Positions 31,129 to 43,046 of a stretch of 64,000 nucleotides of DNA are shown one piece after another. Origin of the DNA: Symbiodinium kawagutii. Lineage: Eukaryota; Sar; Dinophyceae; Suessiales; Symbiodiniaceae. Positions within the stretch are counted from its first letter, which is position 1. Each line of letters starts with the position of its first letter. The position numbers were made by a program, and so were the translations under genes. Location of the stretch: NCBI GenBank assembly GCA_009767595.1, contig VSDK01022078.1, forward strand, positions 360,649 to 424,648. The letters are read 5' to 3'. The notes under the pieces were generated by a model that was given only the letters and a program-made list of their open reading frames with translations, did not search any database and was not told the origin of the DNA.

Positions 31129-31493
31129 ATCAACCATCGTTTTTGAAAAAGCAATATTAGCCCACGTTAAGCTATGAAGCACCGCGAATCATCTTGTTCT
31201 GTCAACCGCCATGATCAGAACATATCAACCATCGACTACCCATCATTGACCAGTTCCAACCCTCCTTGGATATGGTAAGTCATCAATGGCCACCATGAAC
31301 CACCATGAAAACCATATCGAATAGCATCAAACGACAATAGTTAGTCACTATCAACTCATCATCAGCCATCCTTATCAACCATCAAATAACTATCGTGAAC
31401 CACTTTTAGCTGCCATTCAGCCCTTGTTAGCTACCCTTATGAGCTAACCATTCGCCACCCTCATTAGTTAACCGGCTTCAGCCGCGCTTTCAG

Positions 31494-31568
31494 GCCCCAC
31501 CTGTGAGGATTGCCTCAACGGTCCGGCACACAGCAGATGGAGAGAATCCCATAGTCGATGGACATTGA
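31494..31568 (+). CDS. short terminal exon, PPVRIASTVRHTADGENP
   Basis: AG|GCC acceptor (CTTTCAG|GCCCC), 24 codons (APPVRIASTVRHTADGENPI, VDGH) to TGA at 31566-31568. GC-rich island in an AT-rich desert; gene unknown. Confidence 0.4.
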   Translation, partial: APPVRIASTVRHTADGENPIVDGH

Positions 31569-31619
31569 GATCACACGTAGGGATTAAACAACAGATACTA
31601 ACATTTTGCATTCTGTGTA

Positions 31620-32045
31620 ACTATATTGAAGTTTAACCATGGTACTGGCAATAGGTATTAACATGTGTTATTAACATCAATAGGTATCAACAATGGGTAT
31701 TGTGTAAATTTACCATGGTATTAACGATGGGTATTAATAGTAGAGATTGGCAATAGGTATTTTCTAAACCTGTTCACCTATTATACCTATTAGCCCTTAG
31801 CTTATGGGATTATTTGTCATAATAACAACAGGTATTAACAATAGGTATTACCATCAATAGGCATTAACTAACATCAATAGGTATGACATTAATAGATCGT
31901 AACATGGATATAGAGTATCCATCTGGCTAAAACTATGGGATTAGCAATAGGTATTACTATAAACTGATAGGTGCTCACCATTCCCGTATTAACCTCTTAG
32001 CCCTTAGCCAATGGGATTAGCAATAGGTATTGCTAATAATCGGAA
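31620..32045. repeat. AATAGGTATTAAC-type degenerate tandem repeat
   Basis: At least ten imperfect occurrences of AATAGGTATTAAC/CAATAGGTATT with a larger period containing TTAGCCCTTAGC.ATGGGATTA (near 31793, 31998). Confidence 0.8.
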
Positions 32046-32430
32046 TTAGCTTGTACTGCTTGAATGATGGCAATCAGAAAGTCAAATTGCTGGGTCCTGA
32101 TATCAAAAGGCCACAGCATTGATAGGTTAGTGAGGATTGGTGGCTGATATGTTTGTATTTTAATTGCGTCATTAATCATAGGATCAATGATTGATAATCA
32201 TTAGCCATATTGAATCATGATCCATCATACTGATTTGATTGAATGGGTTAATTCTTACCAATAATGATTAAATTTTGGTTTGCCGTACTTTTGACGCATG
32301 ATGGTAAGAAAAAAAGTAAACACTCATGGTCAATCATGATTTTGAATGATTACCAATGATTTATCGATTCATGATTGATGACTACCGATAAATATACGGA
32401 GCCATAGTTATAAATCCTGACTAGCCATGA

Positions 32431-32480
32431 TGATGATGATGAATGCTGATGAATGCTGATGAATGCTGATGAATATGAAT

Positions 32481-32540
<60 letters not shown>

Positions 32541-32541
32541 T
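32431..32541. repeat. (GAT)n microsatellite
   Basis: A pure run of GAT/ATG triplets preceded by three GAATGCTGAT units; produces an artefactual poly-Ser minus-strand frame. Confidence 0.95.
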
Positions 32542-33067
32542 ATTAGGTGTTACCGGCAAATCATGTAATATCAACCATTTCTACTACCAATAAATCAATC
32601 ATGTTTGGGGAGTTTGGGGTTCCCAATTTTGAGACATGACTGATGACGGTGGAGGAGCTAGTTGATCCTGCTTCATGAGCTGCCAATGCGTGTTTTTGTG
32701 CAGCCCGCACATATCCAAATGTGCTCATTCAAAACCTGGTGCAGCAATGCAGTTGTGCTGTTTTCCTTTGTTTTCATGATTCTTTTCAAGATCGTATCGG
32801 CTTCTTACGCCTAGTAGAAACAATTTTGATTCTATTTCAATCAATTTTTCATTTGACGCAGATTACTTAATATTTCAGCATGGATGACTCAGCCTGACAA
32901 ACATATGGTTATGTTTCTCAAGGTGTTTTGATACCTAGTCATGCATGATATGCAGGCGCACAGGCACGCACACGGATATGTACATAATAAGAATACATGC
33001 ACACACACATATGTATATATATATATATATGGCTGTGGGCCCTCCGGGATGGCGATAAAAAAAATAT

Positions 33068-33177
33068 GGCTGTGGGTCAAGAACCTGTGCCTCTAGCGCA
33101 TTATCATTCACCATTGTTTCCTATGATTGTTGGGAAATATCCCCGATGATTGATGTTCAATATTGACCCAGCTCGCC
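33068..33177 (-). mobile_element. family A TIR element, copy 6 (reverse)
   Basis: GGCTGTGGGTCAAGAACC at left; AATATTGACCCAGCTCGCC at right. A partial second left end (GGCTGTGGGCCCTCC) sits just upstream at 33030. A (TA)n run at 33013-33030 flanks it. Confidence 0.7.
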
Positions 33178-33479
33178 TATATAGTTGGCATTTATATTTG
33201 TATATATATACCCCTTATAATTGTTAATGATCATCCCCTAGTATGAAACCAGCTTTAATCAATAACCATTAATCATTAGCCATCATGAATCACCATTCTT
33301 GTTGGTCACTATCCCTATTATTAACCAGCTATGATTGCTTGATTAATCTTGATCCATAGCCCTTTAGTTGGTATATATCCCCTATATAATTGTGAGATAC
33401 TATTTGTTCTCATCCCTTCTTATTACCCAGCTAAACCAGCTTGGCATTTGTGGCTCTGCAATTTCTCACCTTCAGCCTA

Positions 33480-33825
33480 GCTGGACCTGCGGGATGGTGA
33501 TGGAGAGCGAGCTAAACCACCTATATATCCCCTATGATTCACCCCTATAATTGTGAATGATCCCAGCTATATATCCCCTATAGTCGCGAACGATCCCAGC
33601 TATATACCCCGTATTATCAACCAGCTCAACCAGCTATAACATTGGTAGCTCAACTGCTCGACCCGTGACGCGAAGGCCATGCCGCGCCCAGGTCGAGGCC
33701 TGGCCTTGGTTCCCATACAACTGCCCAGCATGTGTGGCACTACCAGCAGCAAATCCGCCCCTTGGACCCAGGGCGGCCATGCAGTGATTGGTTGGGATAT
33801 AGTGGGATCATATTGCATCATATGA
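33480..33825 (+). CDS. unidentified exons, LDLRDGDGERAKP and LNCSTRDAKAMPRPGRG
   Basis: Two blocks: about 33480-33520 (after CCTAG; LDLRDGDGERAKPP) and 33649-33825 (after GGTAG; LNCSTRDAKAMPRPGRGLAL, VPIQLPSMCGTTSSKSAPWT, QGGHAVIG, then possibly intron from GTTGGG). The second has clear coding bias on the plus strand; the minus-strand 33600-33830 frame is its shadow. Whether the two belong together is not known. No family recognised. Confidence 0.45.
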
Positions 33826-34284
33826 TCCATTTATCTATATCTAAGTGATCTTGTTGATAAATGGATTATATTTGTCATTCATGAACTGTGAATCCATGAG
33901 TCACTTGATAAATGGTTCTATAAATGACTCATGGATTATCATGATTATATTAAATTCCTTAAAATGAATGAAAGATGGATGAACATCAGAGTTAGACGGA
34001 CAGCTTGGTCATGATGTGAAAAACATGGAGTATGGGGTATTGACCCACTGCCACTGATTTGGGAGGTGCTTTTTTACTTGGCGATTTAGATGGGACGACT
34101 CTGCCTGGCTTTTAGAAAAAGGTTTCAGGTCCAAATGCAGTTTTCATCAAAAAGCAAGGAAAGCTTCCGATTTTCATGGCCTGTGATTACTTCTCGTTTT
34201 TTTCCTGACTGGCTTTAAAACTTTATTTGCCCCAAATGGCGTACAGGCTTCAGTGAGCTCTCAGATGCCCAGGTCTATGGGATT
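33826..34284. other. no supported gene; possible family A remnant
   Basis: AT-rich. TGGGGTATTGACCCACTGCC at about 34034-34053 resembles a family A right end without a left partner. Confidence 0.35.
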
Positions 34285-34533
34285 TTATATAATCCCGGTG
34301 ACGGCCAGTCTCTCAGTTACCGTGATGTCCTGACCAGCTTTCAGAAGCCAAGCAGCGGTAGATCTTTGGGCGACTTGCTTAGGCAGCACGAACACCGAGT
34401 TCAATTGCGTCGAGTCTTTGGAAGAGTATTGGTCGGCCGCATCCGCCAACGACTTGTTCTCGACCATCATGCGCATATCAATCTCGGGCCTGATTGCCAC
34501 ATGGCCTTCGGAGGTGCTCGATTGACAGCACAC
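34285..34533 (-). CDS. possible minus-strand exon, strand uncertain
   Basis: The minus-strand frame reads IRPEIDMRMMVENKSLADAA, KDSTQLNSVFVLPKQVAQR, AWLLKAGQDITVTERLAVTG with balanced composition. The opposite strand (34366-34575) is open too and ends at CAG|GTGAAT. I favour minus on composition only. No family assigned. Confidence 0.35.
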   Translation of the reverse strand: MCCQSSTSEGHVAIRPEIDMRMMVENKSLADAADQYSSKDSTQLNSVFVLPKQVAQRSTAAWLLKAGQDITVTERLAVTGII

Positions 34534-35036
34534 CCATCAAATTATGCAGGTGAATACGCTATAACATTTCTATAACCGCCCTTCAAAACCCATTAAATTG
34601 TGTTTCATTACCTTTTTAAGAGACACCAATCCGTCCATACAAATGTACATGCGCGTGGTTGTGAACATCCAAGTTGCTCCGTTGCCAGATTCCTGACGCA
34701 GCTGAGCTCAGGTCTTGGTCATCATCACGTTGGGGTCATTTCTATACCTACGAATCTGCAGGCAAGAAAACAGTCCATATGGCACAGCTTATGGCAACCG
34801 AGTGCAAGTTGCCACTGGCATCTCGGCTCATTCATGGGCAAAAAATCTGGAGAGAGAGGGAATCTCAATTGGGTTGAAGCTATGAAATTGTGTTAAGAGT
34901 TGGTTCTTGTGACTAAGTCATGGGAGAAGATGGCTGTAGTTGTTATTCACTCATCGGAGTTGCTGCTTTCCGGACAGAAAGTCTTCACCAAAGTGAGCGC
35001 ACGCTCATCCCCACGCTCTGAGGAACAGGTGGACAG

Positions 35037-35099
35037 GAACCACCCACAAAGGAACAGATCGAGGCATGCGTTCCGGAAGTCCCCATGGACAAGGACTAA
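35037..35099 (+). CDS. short terminal exon, PTKEQIEACVPEVPMDKD
   Basis: AG|GAA acceptor (GTGGACAG|GAACC), 20 codons, TAA at 35097-35099. In-frame upstream sequence stops quickly, as expected for an exon start. The gene it ends is unknown. Confidence 0.4.
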   Translation, partial: EPPTKEQIEACVPEVPMDKD

Positions 35100-35354
35100 A
35101 CTCCACGAATGAGAGCAAGCTTGGGATCACCTACACTATGCCCTTTCCAACATATGCATCAAGGATGTTTGTATCCCAAATACTGGGGAAGGAGACAGAT
35201 TGTAAGATTTAGAATTTAGATCTAGCATAATTATTTAGCATAATGATGCATAAGATTTCGCACGTTGTCGGCATCATGTCATGTTAGGATCCAATGCCAT
35301 CTGCTCCCATCTCTGCCCATCGCCCTGCCTATCCCTGCCCATCTCTGCCTTCAG

Positions 35355-36224
35355 GAGGAAACTTGCGCAGTGTGCTTGGACGGTATCGAAGTGAACCAAA
35401 TGGTCCGAAAGCTGAAGTGCAATCACGTTGCTCAGCACTGGTGGGTCCCCCGTGGCTGGTGAATCGGTGGATTCCAATCAGGGCAGCCGTTCCATTGAAC
35501 AGCTGCCATTGCAGTAGAGTTGACAGTTGATATGAGTTATTTGTCAGTTGACCAAGTTTGACTCTGCTTTCTCAAGACTGAACTGAACTGAATTGGACTG
35601 AACTGGTCCGTTTCTTGTGCCATGTCTTTTCGGTGGGCACCATGAGTTTGCAGGCTTCGCCACCCTGAAGCAAATCAATCACCATGTTGACGACGACGCC
35701 TTACCTCACCAACCATGAGAAAATGAATTTCACCATGGTGGTTTTGTTTGTTGATTGGTAATGGTATACAACTGCAATTTTGTTAGAGGATTTGATACCA
35801 CACAAATGGCAAATGATAATGAATTGAGTGATTTGCCATTCGCATTGATGATATGTTTCATGATTGATGACCATTCACCACCACGGTCTCAACTATCCTG
35901 GCACGTGACAGTATCTCAAGCAGCCCCGCAGCACGGCCGAGGCTTTTCACTCCCAGTGCATAATCGATTGGTGCACTCACCGCTCTGTACAAGTGCCCCA
36001 GCAGGGAATCGTCGTATGGGTCATCGTGTGCCATGGGTCGTCAGCCATGGATCATGATGAAAACGAATGAAAACCACCGTGGTTGGCACGTGGCGAATCC
36101 CACGGTCCCACGCTTCAAGGCCATCATTTGCCCTGTGTGCCGCGATTCGCAGCCGCTGAACGCGGGACGGAATGGACAGGCCGTACATGTCACGTGTGGC
36201 TCCAGGGGGGACATCTGGGGTTAA
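35355..36224 (+). CDS. RING-H2 finger protein, C-terminal three exons
   Basis: Exons 35355-35426, 35942-35992 and 36120-36224 (TAA), all phase 0, GT-AG. Joined, they read EETCAVCLDGIEVNQMVRKL, KCNH|AFHSQCIIDWCTHRSVQ|, AIICPVCRDSQPLNAG. Zinc ligands follow C-x2-C...C-x-H-x2-H-x2-C...C-x2-C exactly, with the usual Trp four residues after Cys6. Known: RING-H2 domains recruit E2 enzymes, so an E3 ubiquitin ligase is likely. The ring ends about 30 residues before the stop; the substrate-binding N-terminus must lie upstream and was not found. Odd: the ring is cut into three pieces of 24, 17 and 35 codons, and splicing choice matters: using the donor at 35438 would break the ring spacing. Confidence 0.75.
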
Positions 36225-36388
36225 TCAGGCTTAGTGGTAGTTAGTGGTGGTTGGTGATGCTCAGTGCTGGGAATGCTTTGCCCAAGACATGATTTCCTTT
36301 GAATTGTTCATAATTTTGGCCAAGCAATGGGGCAGATGACTTCATTGTGAGTTGATGCATTGCCCATGGCCCCCGGAGTTTTAGCACG

Positions 36389-36580
36389 GTGCCGTGGGAG
36401 GCAGACGCTGGGCCTCGGGTGATTGGCGCACCGGAAGGCTTGCCGAAGGGCGGGCTGCGCCTCCCGCCATGCCAGGGGGTGGAGCCCAGTGCGCAGACCA
36501 ATTTCATGCTTCTCTCTACTTTACATGCATGCGTGCCTGTGTCGCCATTCCAGAACTTGGCTTGTGCACAGGCTTTTATT
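36389..36580 (+). CDS. possible coding exon
   Basis: The plus frame reads VPWEADAGPRVIGAPEGLPK, GGLRLPPCQGVEPSAQTNF; the minus frame over the same bases is also open (36241-36633). GC-rich. Unidentified; strand uncertain. Confidence 0.3.
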
Positions 36581-37376
36581 AGTTTAAGCATGTTTAAGCG
36601 CCCATACGTTCGCTGGCTAATCTGTTTCAACACGTATTTATGAAGGTGTTCTCTTATTCGTCCTCAATTTGTGTGTTTGTCCTTGTGCTTGTGCGTGCGT
36701 AATGAGAGTTGAGGGCGTATCATGCATGTGCCTGACTACTAGCATGATTTGCCCTGCCACGACAAGCCAGAACAGACCATGTATATACATCCATTGTCTG
36801 GTAGCATCTGAATACTTATGCAAGGTACTTCATCCGTCGGATGTTGTGGGTGGTTTGCTGGCGCACGCACATGCTACAAATATGCGTGTGTCTCTAGAAA
36901 CGGTCCGCTCCGTTAATTGATGATTTGATGAAATCTGAGTGCAAGTAAGCATCATGGCTCAGCTCATGCTCAAAACATATCTCGTTTCTCCAAAAAGTCT
37001 AGCAGCTTGACGCTGTAGGTCAGCACTAGATCCTTCGACAGGTGGAAGTCAGCAGCACTGGCAGCTCCATGCGTTGCTTCCACTGCGAGGCTTAGTTGCT
37101 GAAAGTGTTTGACGTCGCAGATGAGGCTCGGGATGGCCTAGGTTGAGTTTATCCATGTGTTCGTGTGTGTGGTTCCCTGCCCTCATTTCAATCATTTATG
37201 TCATTTACATGCGTTCTGAATGATATTAGTAAGAATAACAATGATGTTGAAAAGTCTATATATTGCATATATGTGTTTGTGTGTGTTGCCCCATTTCCTT
37301 GTCGTTTGCTTCATGAAATTCCACTCCCGAATGTTCTTTGCCACGCCCAGGTCCAGTGTTTTTAATACCGTTCGCC

Positions 37377-38788
37377 ATGGCACGTCGCAGTGGCGAATTT
37401 TCCCAGCTGCAGCAAGCCTTACGCAGGCTGCACCGCCCGTGTAAAGTGGTAACCCCCCCTTGATCTCCCTGGATCTCTCCCTTGATCATTGGTAGCCATG
37501 TCCCACTTGGACATCACCCAACCATTATGGGATCCCTAGCAGTCATCCACTTAGGTGATGGTCCAATCATGGAATATTTACCAACCCCTGTTATTCCTAG
37601 CTTTTCCCTTGCGGGATGCATGTCACATCGCGATGAGGTTTTGGGACAAATAGTGTGTGTGTGTGTGCATTTGTTGATGTGTTGCTTACATTTTGTTGAC
37701 ATATTGCGTTGTGGCGTGTGCTGTGACTCAAAATCCGCACGTCTTTTGGCGGTGCATGCAGCCTCGACTCGGTGTTGCTGATAGCCATCTTTGTAGATCA
37801 AGCCATGTCCGATCCTGACATGCTAAGCGCAGAGCAAGCCGTCGACTTAACGATGAGGAAAGGCTACATGTGGCGGTAATCATCCACTTTATTAGTCTGG
37901 TGTACCCCCAAATTTGATAGCCGTTTATAGGCGTAAACCAGCCATCTTTGGGGTAATTACCCCATTTTGAGAAAAGAATACATGCTTGCTTATTTTGCCA
38001 CTCGTTACACATGGTTGTAGTCATCGAAGAAACTAGGAGAGCAATATGGTTGATGCTGACGGTGTTTGTTCTCTGTGCTTGGGATGTCCCTGTGAGCGGA
38101 TGATCATCTTCGCAAACATTGTTTACCACGATGCCCAAGGCATTTCGTGGAGATTTTCTCATGGCCTGCGGCATCACATGCCACTTCAGTAGGTTCAGNN
38201 NNNNNNNNNNNNNNNNNNNNNNNNNNNNNNNNNNNNNNNNNNNNNNNNNNNNNNNTTCAGCAGGTCTCGCGGGTAGATGTTTTGACCAGCGGAAGTCAAG
38301 ACCCTTGCGAACCAAAAAAACGCGACATTTCAGAGAAGAGTTTGCTTCCAGATTCCAAGAAATCTATTCCAGTTTTTTTAGAGTTCATTGCAAAAGTATG
38401 TTCAGTTTGGTTCAAACTTTGATTTCCAAACATCGAGTGATTACATGCCTGGAATCATTACATGCCTAGAGTCTCTGAGCTGAAATGCGTGACAAGACAA
38501 GCCTCAGGAATCAGGAATGATGATTATCAAGCATCATGAATCGTTAATCATTGCTAGTTAACGATTCCTAATTAAGCCATTAACCATGGCTTACAAGCAC
38601 CAGCGCACCCACCTCAGGAAAATGATCCTGACTAACCATGGCGCTTTAACCACCAAACATCGCGCAGGAAAATGAATGAGTTCAAGTCTCTCTTAGAAGA
38701 TGCTGAGAAGCTCCTCACCTACGATGCGGACGACCAAGAGGCCACCTTGGCGTCATCAACACAGCCCCGGTTCCCGCCAATGAAGTGA
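37377..38788 (+). CDS. unidentified gene spanning an assembly gap
   Basis: Exon 37377-37440 starts at ATG (MARRSGEFSQLQQALRRLHR) and ends CCG T|GTAAAG. Exon 37803-37875 joins in phase 1 (SMSDPDMLSAEQAVDLTMRK, GYMW). A block next to the gap at about 38138-38198 (KAFRGDFLMACGITCHF) is uncertain. Exon 38261-38395 (QVSRVDVLTSGSQDPCEPKK, RDISEKSLLPDSKKSIPVFL, EFIAK) ends at GTATGT. A last block 38668-38788 (MNEFKSLLEDAEKLLTYDAD, DQEATLASSTQPRFPPMK) ends in TGA. The phases of the final two do not agree, so something around the N run is missing or they are separate genes. No recognised domain. Confidence 0.45.
37899..37975 (+). mobile_element. family B element, degenerate left end
   Basis: Interior GTAAACCAGCCATCTTTGGG is nearly identical to the copy in La-gene intron 2; right end CCCCATTTTGAGAAAAG. 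Confidence 0.5.
38199..38255. other. assembly gap (57 N)
   Basis: Run of N. TTCAG occurs on both edges (AGGTTCAG before, TTCAG after), so the true missing sequence may be a repeat. Confidence 1.
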
Positions 38789-39805
38789 TAGGATCTGGAA
38801 GGGTTATATAATGGTTTCGAATGGTCAATGCTTAATGATGGTTCATGCCTAGCTTAAGGGTTAGTTGTAAATGGTGAATGGTCAATGTTTTTGCTTAATG
38901 GTCGGTGCAAATGGTTTATGGTTGATGTTTTTACTTAATAGTCAATGCAAATAGTTCATGAGGTCAATGGGTGTGAATGGTTACCCTCTGGGTGAACGAT
39001 CCCATGGCTGGCTAGAAAATCCATCATTTCAACAAATGATTTCCCAGGGTTTTTGCATTGCCAAAATGGTGGATTTTCCATTGCCATGCTACTTCACCAG
39101 AGGGTAATGGTGAACGAGTATTTTGAATTGATGCTTGATGGTTGATGGTGATTAGCACGATCTGAGCCAGTTGAGGTTCAGATTAAAAGTAAAATCTTTG
39201 GCATCCAAGGCTGGAAATTAAGCCTTCAGCAACCGGTGGCAAGAGATCCATGGGCCATTCCTTGATCTGTTCACGGTATTGGCACCAGCAATTGCATGGT
39301 ACCCGGGCTAGGTCATATGCCCTGCGATGGCCTGCGATGCGCTGTTACCTCCCTAATTGTTTTGTTGTTTCCCGGCCACCATGACCGGTGGTCATCTTAC
39401 ATCGCAGTCTAAGACAGCACTCAACCAGGGCTGCCAGCCATCATCAACTCTCAACAACACCGGCGAACTCTGGCATTGCCAACATGGTGACGATGGGTTT
39501 TGAATAGTGGATACTCGGGCTTTTACATCCCATCCTTTCACATCCTATCAACCAACCTTGACTCTTAACATCAGCCCACCATCCATGTTATGGTGAAAAT
39601 AACTGAATCTTCTTTGGAATTTATAGCAGCTTGTTTGTGGTAAGATGTTGCAAGGACCATTGTAACTGCTGCAACTCCTTTACTGTTGGCAACACGTTGT
39701 AACCATTGTAGCTGCTGCAACTCCCTTACAGTTGCAGGTTGACTCAGGTTTACTGTTGGTGCCCCAACCCCGAAACTCAGTCTACCATCAACCAGCCATG
39801 GCTAG
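38789..39805. other. no supported gene
   Basis: AAATGGTCAATG-type low-complexity sequence and a duplicated AACTGCTGCAACTCC..TTACTGTTG block at about 39662-39735. Confidence 0.5.
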
Positions 39806-39931
39806 GCTTTGGAATGGCAGCGCCTGGCGACCAGCGAACTCAGCCGCTTGGAGCGGCCATTTTCGCACCACGAGTTGCGTAGTGGAAAGTCGAGTACCGA
39901 CAGCAACCCCCTTGAGAACCACGGGGAACAG
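39806..39931 (+). CDS. unidentified internal exon, 42 codons
   Basis: Bounded by CTAG|GCT and CAG|GTGCGA. Reads ALEWQRLATSELSRLERPFS, HHELRSGKSSTDSNPLENHG. Clear coding bias, helical start. The frame stays open past the donor to 40093. Partner exons not found. Confidence 0.5.
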
Positions 39932-41836
39932 GTGCGAGAACCTGTTTCTTCTGAATCAGTTGATTTTCCGAATCAGTTGGGGAACCATTTGTGTTTTTTT
40001 CGATGTTTCTTGAATCACCAACCACAGAGTCCTCTGAATCCAGGCATTTCTTGGCATTCAGAAAGCTGGGCAAAGGCTCCAAAACTTGAATGATTGCTTT
40101 TGTTCAGGGGGGTCAAGCCACCAACCAGGGACACTTAGAATGCAATTCAGTTTCTAGTTCTGACAAGCAATTTCTACCATCAGCAAGTGCTAACAGTTGC
40201 ATACAGTGATGCAGATATTTGCAATTAGCGGCTGGCACGCTGACAAGTCATTGTTTGCATGCGGTTGCTGTCATTGCAATTCAGGTCTCACTTCTCATTT
40301 GTGTCCATAGAGCGTGTGTGTACAACAAATGCTGGTTACTGAGCATTTACGTTCGATTCTGGTACCCCGCCCTTTTGTTGCTATACCTGCGTATTCCGTG
40401 TTTAGTTTGGATATGCTTGCTGGTGAAAATCCAGCATACTATCACAGATAGTATGCCATCCTCTGGTGATGATTAGATATCATACGATCTGTGTATATTT
40501 ACAAACATGTTTCAATATATACATCTACATGTGTGTGTGCACTGGTTCAATTTGGTGTCATTGCTGTAATGAATTAAGCGAGTTATCAAAGGATGATTTG
40601 CAGAGTAGGCTTTTGGCCTTCTATTACATTTAGATGCATATAGACATGATCTATTGATAATTTCCGCCAGTCCTTGATATTTCTCGGGCTGAGGCAAAGC
40701 CAGAAGACGCTGAGAGGCTTCAACAGCGGTAGCCCTGCTCAAAAAATGTCGCGCTGAGGGGAGCCAGTCATGTAGGATATTTGCAAGTGTTAGTAAAGGG
40801 TAAGATATCAACATTAAAGACTACTTGTCTATTTAACCAATACACCACCAATAATTTTACCACAGGCAAATAGGGGTATTGATCTCAGTGGTTTACCCTT
40901 TTCAGTTCCAAAAGAGCTTTGCGCCACTGCGGCGCCCACTTTTTCAACATCTTGGTATCAAAGACCGTCAAAACCCTTGGTGTTGCATATATGTTTGACT
41001 TGCAAACCTGGTTCGCGTAGACCTGTTCAATATTTGAACTCCAAAAACCTCCTAGGGTGGTCAGCTGCTTAAGATTTTACTTCCAGATGCACAGTCGCGA
41101 GCACTTTTTCGACATTGGAACTTCCAAAAGTGATCCGCTGTTGACAGTTGCTTTTTGAAGGTCAAACTTGCTTCGCGGCACAGAGACGTGCAGTTTTCGT
41201 GGGACCCTTTTGCCACAGACCTACCTTTAACGATGCCAAAGCACACAACTATTGAAAAACGCAGCATTGTGCAAGTCCTATCTGTAATGCAGGTGCATGT
41301 CTCTCTTGACATCTCTTCTTACGGGCTCCCGACAGCAAGTTTCCATAGGTCGGAAGCTTGATTTCCAAGTTTTGAGCAAGTAAACCTGTGCAGAGCATGC
41401 TGAACCATCTTCTTGAACAATTCCCGTAACCTTGAACAGTTCTACCTGGTTTCGGACCTTTTCGCTGAATGATTTCATGGGATTCCTCATCAAATCTCTT
41501 GGGCCGCAGCTGTTGGGCCCGAACCAAAGTCTCGTGCATCGCCTGATGGTTGAGGAGAGGGCATCGATGTAGCAGGGAAACAGCTGATCATGGTCAAGGG
41601 ATCGTTATACCACGACCTCTTTGCGCCTGTCTTGCAAGCTATATATCCTCAGGTTTGCCTCGTTACTACAGCTATATCTATGATCATGATTTATCTATAG
41701 CTATCCCTTTCCTTTGCGAAAAAAAATGGAAATGATATTTGTCCATTCCACTGGCCCCATGGCTACAGAATATGTCAGAAGGCAAGGTTTCCACCATGAC
41801 TGCAGGAGGCCTTGGCAGCGGCAGATCGACATCAGG
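39932..41836. other. no supported gene
   Basis: A family C-like right end (TTTTGTTCAG|GGG...CCACCAACCAG) lies at about 40096-40128. Frames at 41249-41539 (-) are weak. Confidence 0.4.
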
Positions 41837-42228
41837 TTCAAACAGCTGGGTGGCACATGGTCAGCTGTCGTGCAGTGCGGATCATTCGTGCAGGCGTCAC
41901 TTCGAACACAGGTGACACTTCTGAAACAGCGCCAGCCTCAGCCAATTTTGTTGAGATGCCAAGGGATTTCTTTCCAAAGGCCCAACCAAACATTTGGCAC
42001 AACTTGGCATTGGCCTGTGGCACAACTGGGCCCTGCTCATTTCCAGAAGGTCACATCGAAGTGAAACCTCGGTATCCCATGCCAAGGTCTCATGCGGCTG
42101 CGCAAGAGGAGATCACTCGACTGCGGAGCCTTCTAACACAGAGGACCCAGGGTACACTGGGGCCATTTGGGGCCCAAGGACCCAATGAAATCGAAGTGGG
42201 ACTTGTTTGGGAAAGCGGGGGAGGTGAC
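41837..42228 (+). CDS. unidentified large exon with short coiled-coil segment
   Basis: A plus frame, probably opening after CATCAG near 41836: VQTAGWHMVSCRAVRIIRAG, DTSETAPASANFVEMPRDFF, PKAQPNIWHNLALACGTTGP, SFPEGHIEVKPRYPMPRSHA, AAQEEITRLRSLLTQRTQGT, FGAQGPNEIEVGLVWESGGG, then a likely donor near 42225. AAQEEITRLRSLLTQ is a heptad-like helix. About 130 codons without a stop and natural composition; two other plus/minus frames here look like shadows. Family unknown. Confidence 0.5.
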
Positions 42229-42932
42229 ACCACGGATTTTGCCTTTCTTTGTTGTCTAGGTTTCCCATCTAACCATATCTAACCCGTCACAACTGAGCAT
42301 AGATAGCATAATTAGTTATTCAGACTTGCAGAAGCCACCGTCCTGGGATACTATCAAGACCCTTGCGAACAAGTAGAGGTCATGTAAATTCGCTTCAACA
42401 AATCCTTGACGCTTGATGACGTGTGGGGGGCGTTCGTCAGTGGCAACGCGCCAGGAATGTGACGGTTCCACCCATCGCCTACTTCCCACACAGGAGGCGA
42501 CCTGAGTCTTACTATGCCACTCGGCATCACAAGACAGCGAAGTAGTCATCAGTTGTTGCAGTTGTTGACGTCATATCGCTGGGTTGATTTTTTAATTGCA
42601 TCCTATGAATGACCATTCAGCCCTCAACAGAGTTGGTTCTAAAGATGCTATGTTGATGATGTTGATTTGAGTAGCTGAGCAGTGGTGCCATGCCATTTGG
42701 TACTGCAACAGGATGGATTTGAATTCCAAAACCATGCTCCCCTGAAAACAAGTGATTTTCTGGCAATCATCACCTGGCGCCGAATAGTTCGCCAACGATA
42801 GACTTATACCCCAAGCAACACTACAATAATGGTTATAGTATGTTAATGTATCTTATAGTCATAGCTCTGATCACCACCAGTCAGAATCATCACCCAGTGG
42901 TGCTGCTGCTTCCTTGTTCCTCACGGCGTCAG

Positions 42933-43046
42933 GGCGGCACCGGCGCCCAGGTGGGAGATGCCAATGATCCCGACTCGGAGCGCACCATGAGCAGTCGCAG
43001 CAGTGGATCCAGTGCCTTGAGATCGGGGCGCGCATGGATATGCATG
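42933..43046 (+). CDS. unidentified exon, Ser/Asp/Arg-rich
   Basis: Opens after GCGTCAG and reads GGTGAQVGDANDPDSERTMS, SRSSGSSALRSGRAW to ATG|GTGCAT. Disordered composition. Unidentified. Confidence 0.45.
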
